A stretch of DNA of 64,000 bases from Diphasiastrum complanatum (taxonomy: Eukaryota; Streptophyta; Lycopodiopsida; Lycopodiales; Lycopodiaceae), in assembly GCA_029204225.1 (NCBI GenBank), contig CM055111.1:7775512-7839511 (forward strand), in the 5' to 3' direction. Both the position numbers and the translations under genes were made by a program. The notes beneath the pieces are model-generated. The model saw only the letters and a program-made list of their open reading frames with translations. It did not search any database and was not told the origin of the DNA. This document shows positions 62,772 through 64,000 of this stretch, in pieces. Every line of letters starts with the position of its first letter. Position 1 is the stretch's first letter.

Positions 62772-64000
62772 AAGCTGATTTTGCTCTTATGGCAACTTCC
62801 TCACTCCAGCATGAACCAAGCCCATTTTCTAGACTTTCAACAAGCCATGTCAAATTATTGAGTCATTGGACATCATTGAGCACCTGATTCAATGGAAACT
62901 ATTCTCTCAATCACCTATTGTTAAGAGACGCTATGGGAAAATTTTGATTTATAAGGGTGAAAATTGAGCTATCTTTGGTCATGGACATCAAATTTGATCT
63001 ATCTTGTGATGTGATTCAATGCCACCAAACTCAATGATATTGGTTTAATTTGATCACTCAATTAGCCATGCCAAGTGACAATAGTTTTAGCTATTTCAAG
63101 TGATAGCAACCAATTCTATCCACGAGAGATTGAACTTGAGTAATTGGAATGTTCTGAAGTTGAGATTGGTTGACGTTAGTTACTCGATGATCTATGTGCA
63201 ATGACAAGGACAAAAATCACAGCATAAGCATCAAACATGAGCTATTTAGATTGATGTACGTGAATGTCCCACACTCGAGGTTCCTCTAATTTAATCACTC
63301 AATGTCGACTATATAGCCGCTATATGGCCTACTAACAGAAATATGTTTACTTATCAGATCCTAAGAATTCATTCACAGTTGAAATCACCAAGATTGCTCT
63401 GAAGTCAATGTTTCTCATCATTTCAAAATGGATCCATCATGGATTAAGTACACAATCACCATAATCTCACTATAGGCTACTTGCAACATGTGTGGGACAG
63501 CTCATTGTACTCATCCATATCTAGTTTAGATAAGATCCCACTAATTTTGCCACATCATCATTGGTAGTTAGTGTTGACCTTCTAGATTCCTACAAATTAG
63601 GAGATAGGTCCTACAATCTACTAGATTTGACATTTGACTTGTATGAAATCTATATACATTGAATTTGAACTTTTTACATGATATTTCCCATGTGTGGACA
63701 GGTCCACATATTGGTCAAGTTTGATGGCTTCATGAATTATGTTAAATGATAAAGACCAAATCGCATGTTAGGCATCATATTTGAGAATTTTTGAGTGATA
63801 GGCATGAAATTTGAGTTATTTGAAGCCAAAATATATCTTGGTTGATTGACATCAAATTCGAGCTATCTTGAGTGATAGGAATAATTTCATCCACAAGAGA
63901 TCGAATTTGAGCAACCTAAATGTCCTAAAATTGAGATCGTTTCATGTGCCAGATCCCAAGCTAATAGCAATAACAATGATAGTAAAACTAAAAGCGAGAA
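62772..64000. other. Repetitive noncoding right edge
   Basis: No gene. Two related stretches (about 62930-63180 and 63770-63960) share the words ATCAAATT(T/C)GA(T/G)CTATCTTG, TCAAGTGATAG/TTGAGTGATAG, ATCCAC(G/A)AGAGAT(T/C)GAA and TTGAGAT(T/C)G, suggesting an old repeat of about 800 bp spacing. The inverted partner of the 1724-1840 repeat lies between them. Confidence 0.5.
63181..63297 (-). repeat. Dispersed repeat, inverted partner of 1724-1840
   Basis: The reverse complement of this stretch matches 1724-1840 nearly base for base. Here it is embedded in repetitive DNA that continues on both sides, so this locus rather than the one at 1.7 kb looks like the fuller version of the repeat. Confidence 0.75.

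Overview
The window reads as a gene-poor, transposon-rich stretch of an AT-rich land-plant nuclear genome. The evidence is several Ty1/copia and Ty3/gypsy families, retrotransposon primer sites complementary to initiator-Met tRNA, a plant-type (CCCTAAA)n tract, a tRNA-derived SINE, a Helitron, very long (GA)n microsatellites, and an intron-containing ABCG half-transporter of the plant WBC type. A Plavaka/TNP2-like transposase is compatible with a fern, bryophyte or gymnosperm, but the species cannot be fixed from this sequence. I see no intact host gene, rRNA, functional tRNA or CRISPR array. Every recognisable coding region is broken.

Layout. 1-5.96 kb: Copia pieces (reverse transcriptase on +, integrase on -, RNase H plus a 3' LTR on +). 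5.96-21.34 kb: duplication copy A, holding a shared noncoding arm, an A-only 5.2-kb block with a nine-exon ABCG pseudogene, a degenerate minus-strand Copia, a (GA)n tract, and a Plavaka/TNP2-like transposase remnant whose middle is inverted. 21.34-35.2 kb: Gypsy RT/RNase H (+), a long protein-free interval ending at a primer site and LTR, a minus-strand Gypsy gag-pro-RT with leader repeats and primer site, a Copia integrase (+) split by about 1.7 kb, and a Gypsy gag-protease (+). 35.2-45.0 kb: a minus-strand Copia lacking its integrase core, a telomere-like tract, a tandemly duplicated Copia gag fragment carrying an insertion, an LTR with a long (CT)n tract, and a same-strand Gypsy/Copia RT chimera. 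45.2-51.97 kb: a duplicated spacer with (GA)n tracts, a second copy of the Copia RNase H/LTR seen at 4.6-5.96 kb, further Copia scraps, and a 241-bp Helitron-like element. 51.98-62.77 kb: duplication copy B, direct orientation, without the ABCG block and with the transposase collinear. 62.77-64.0 kb: repetitive noncoding DNA, including an inverted partner of a repeat at 1.7 kb.

Nothing here works together as a pathway. The value of the window is its history: a direct segmental duplication, a later inversion and deletion in one copy, and a transporter gene disabled by loss of its P-loop, a stop in its signature motif, a TM deletion and a SINE insertion. Coordinates of homology junctions come from reading by eye and should be taken as good to a few bases where exact matches are cited, and to tens of bases elsewhere.
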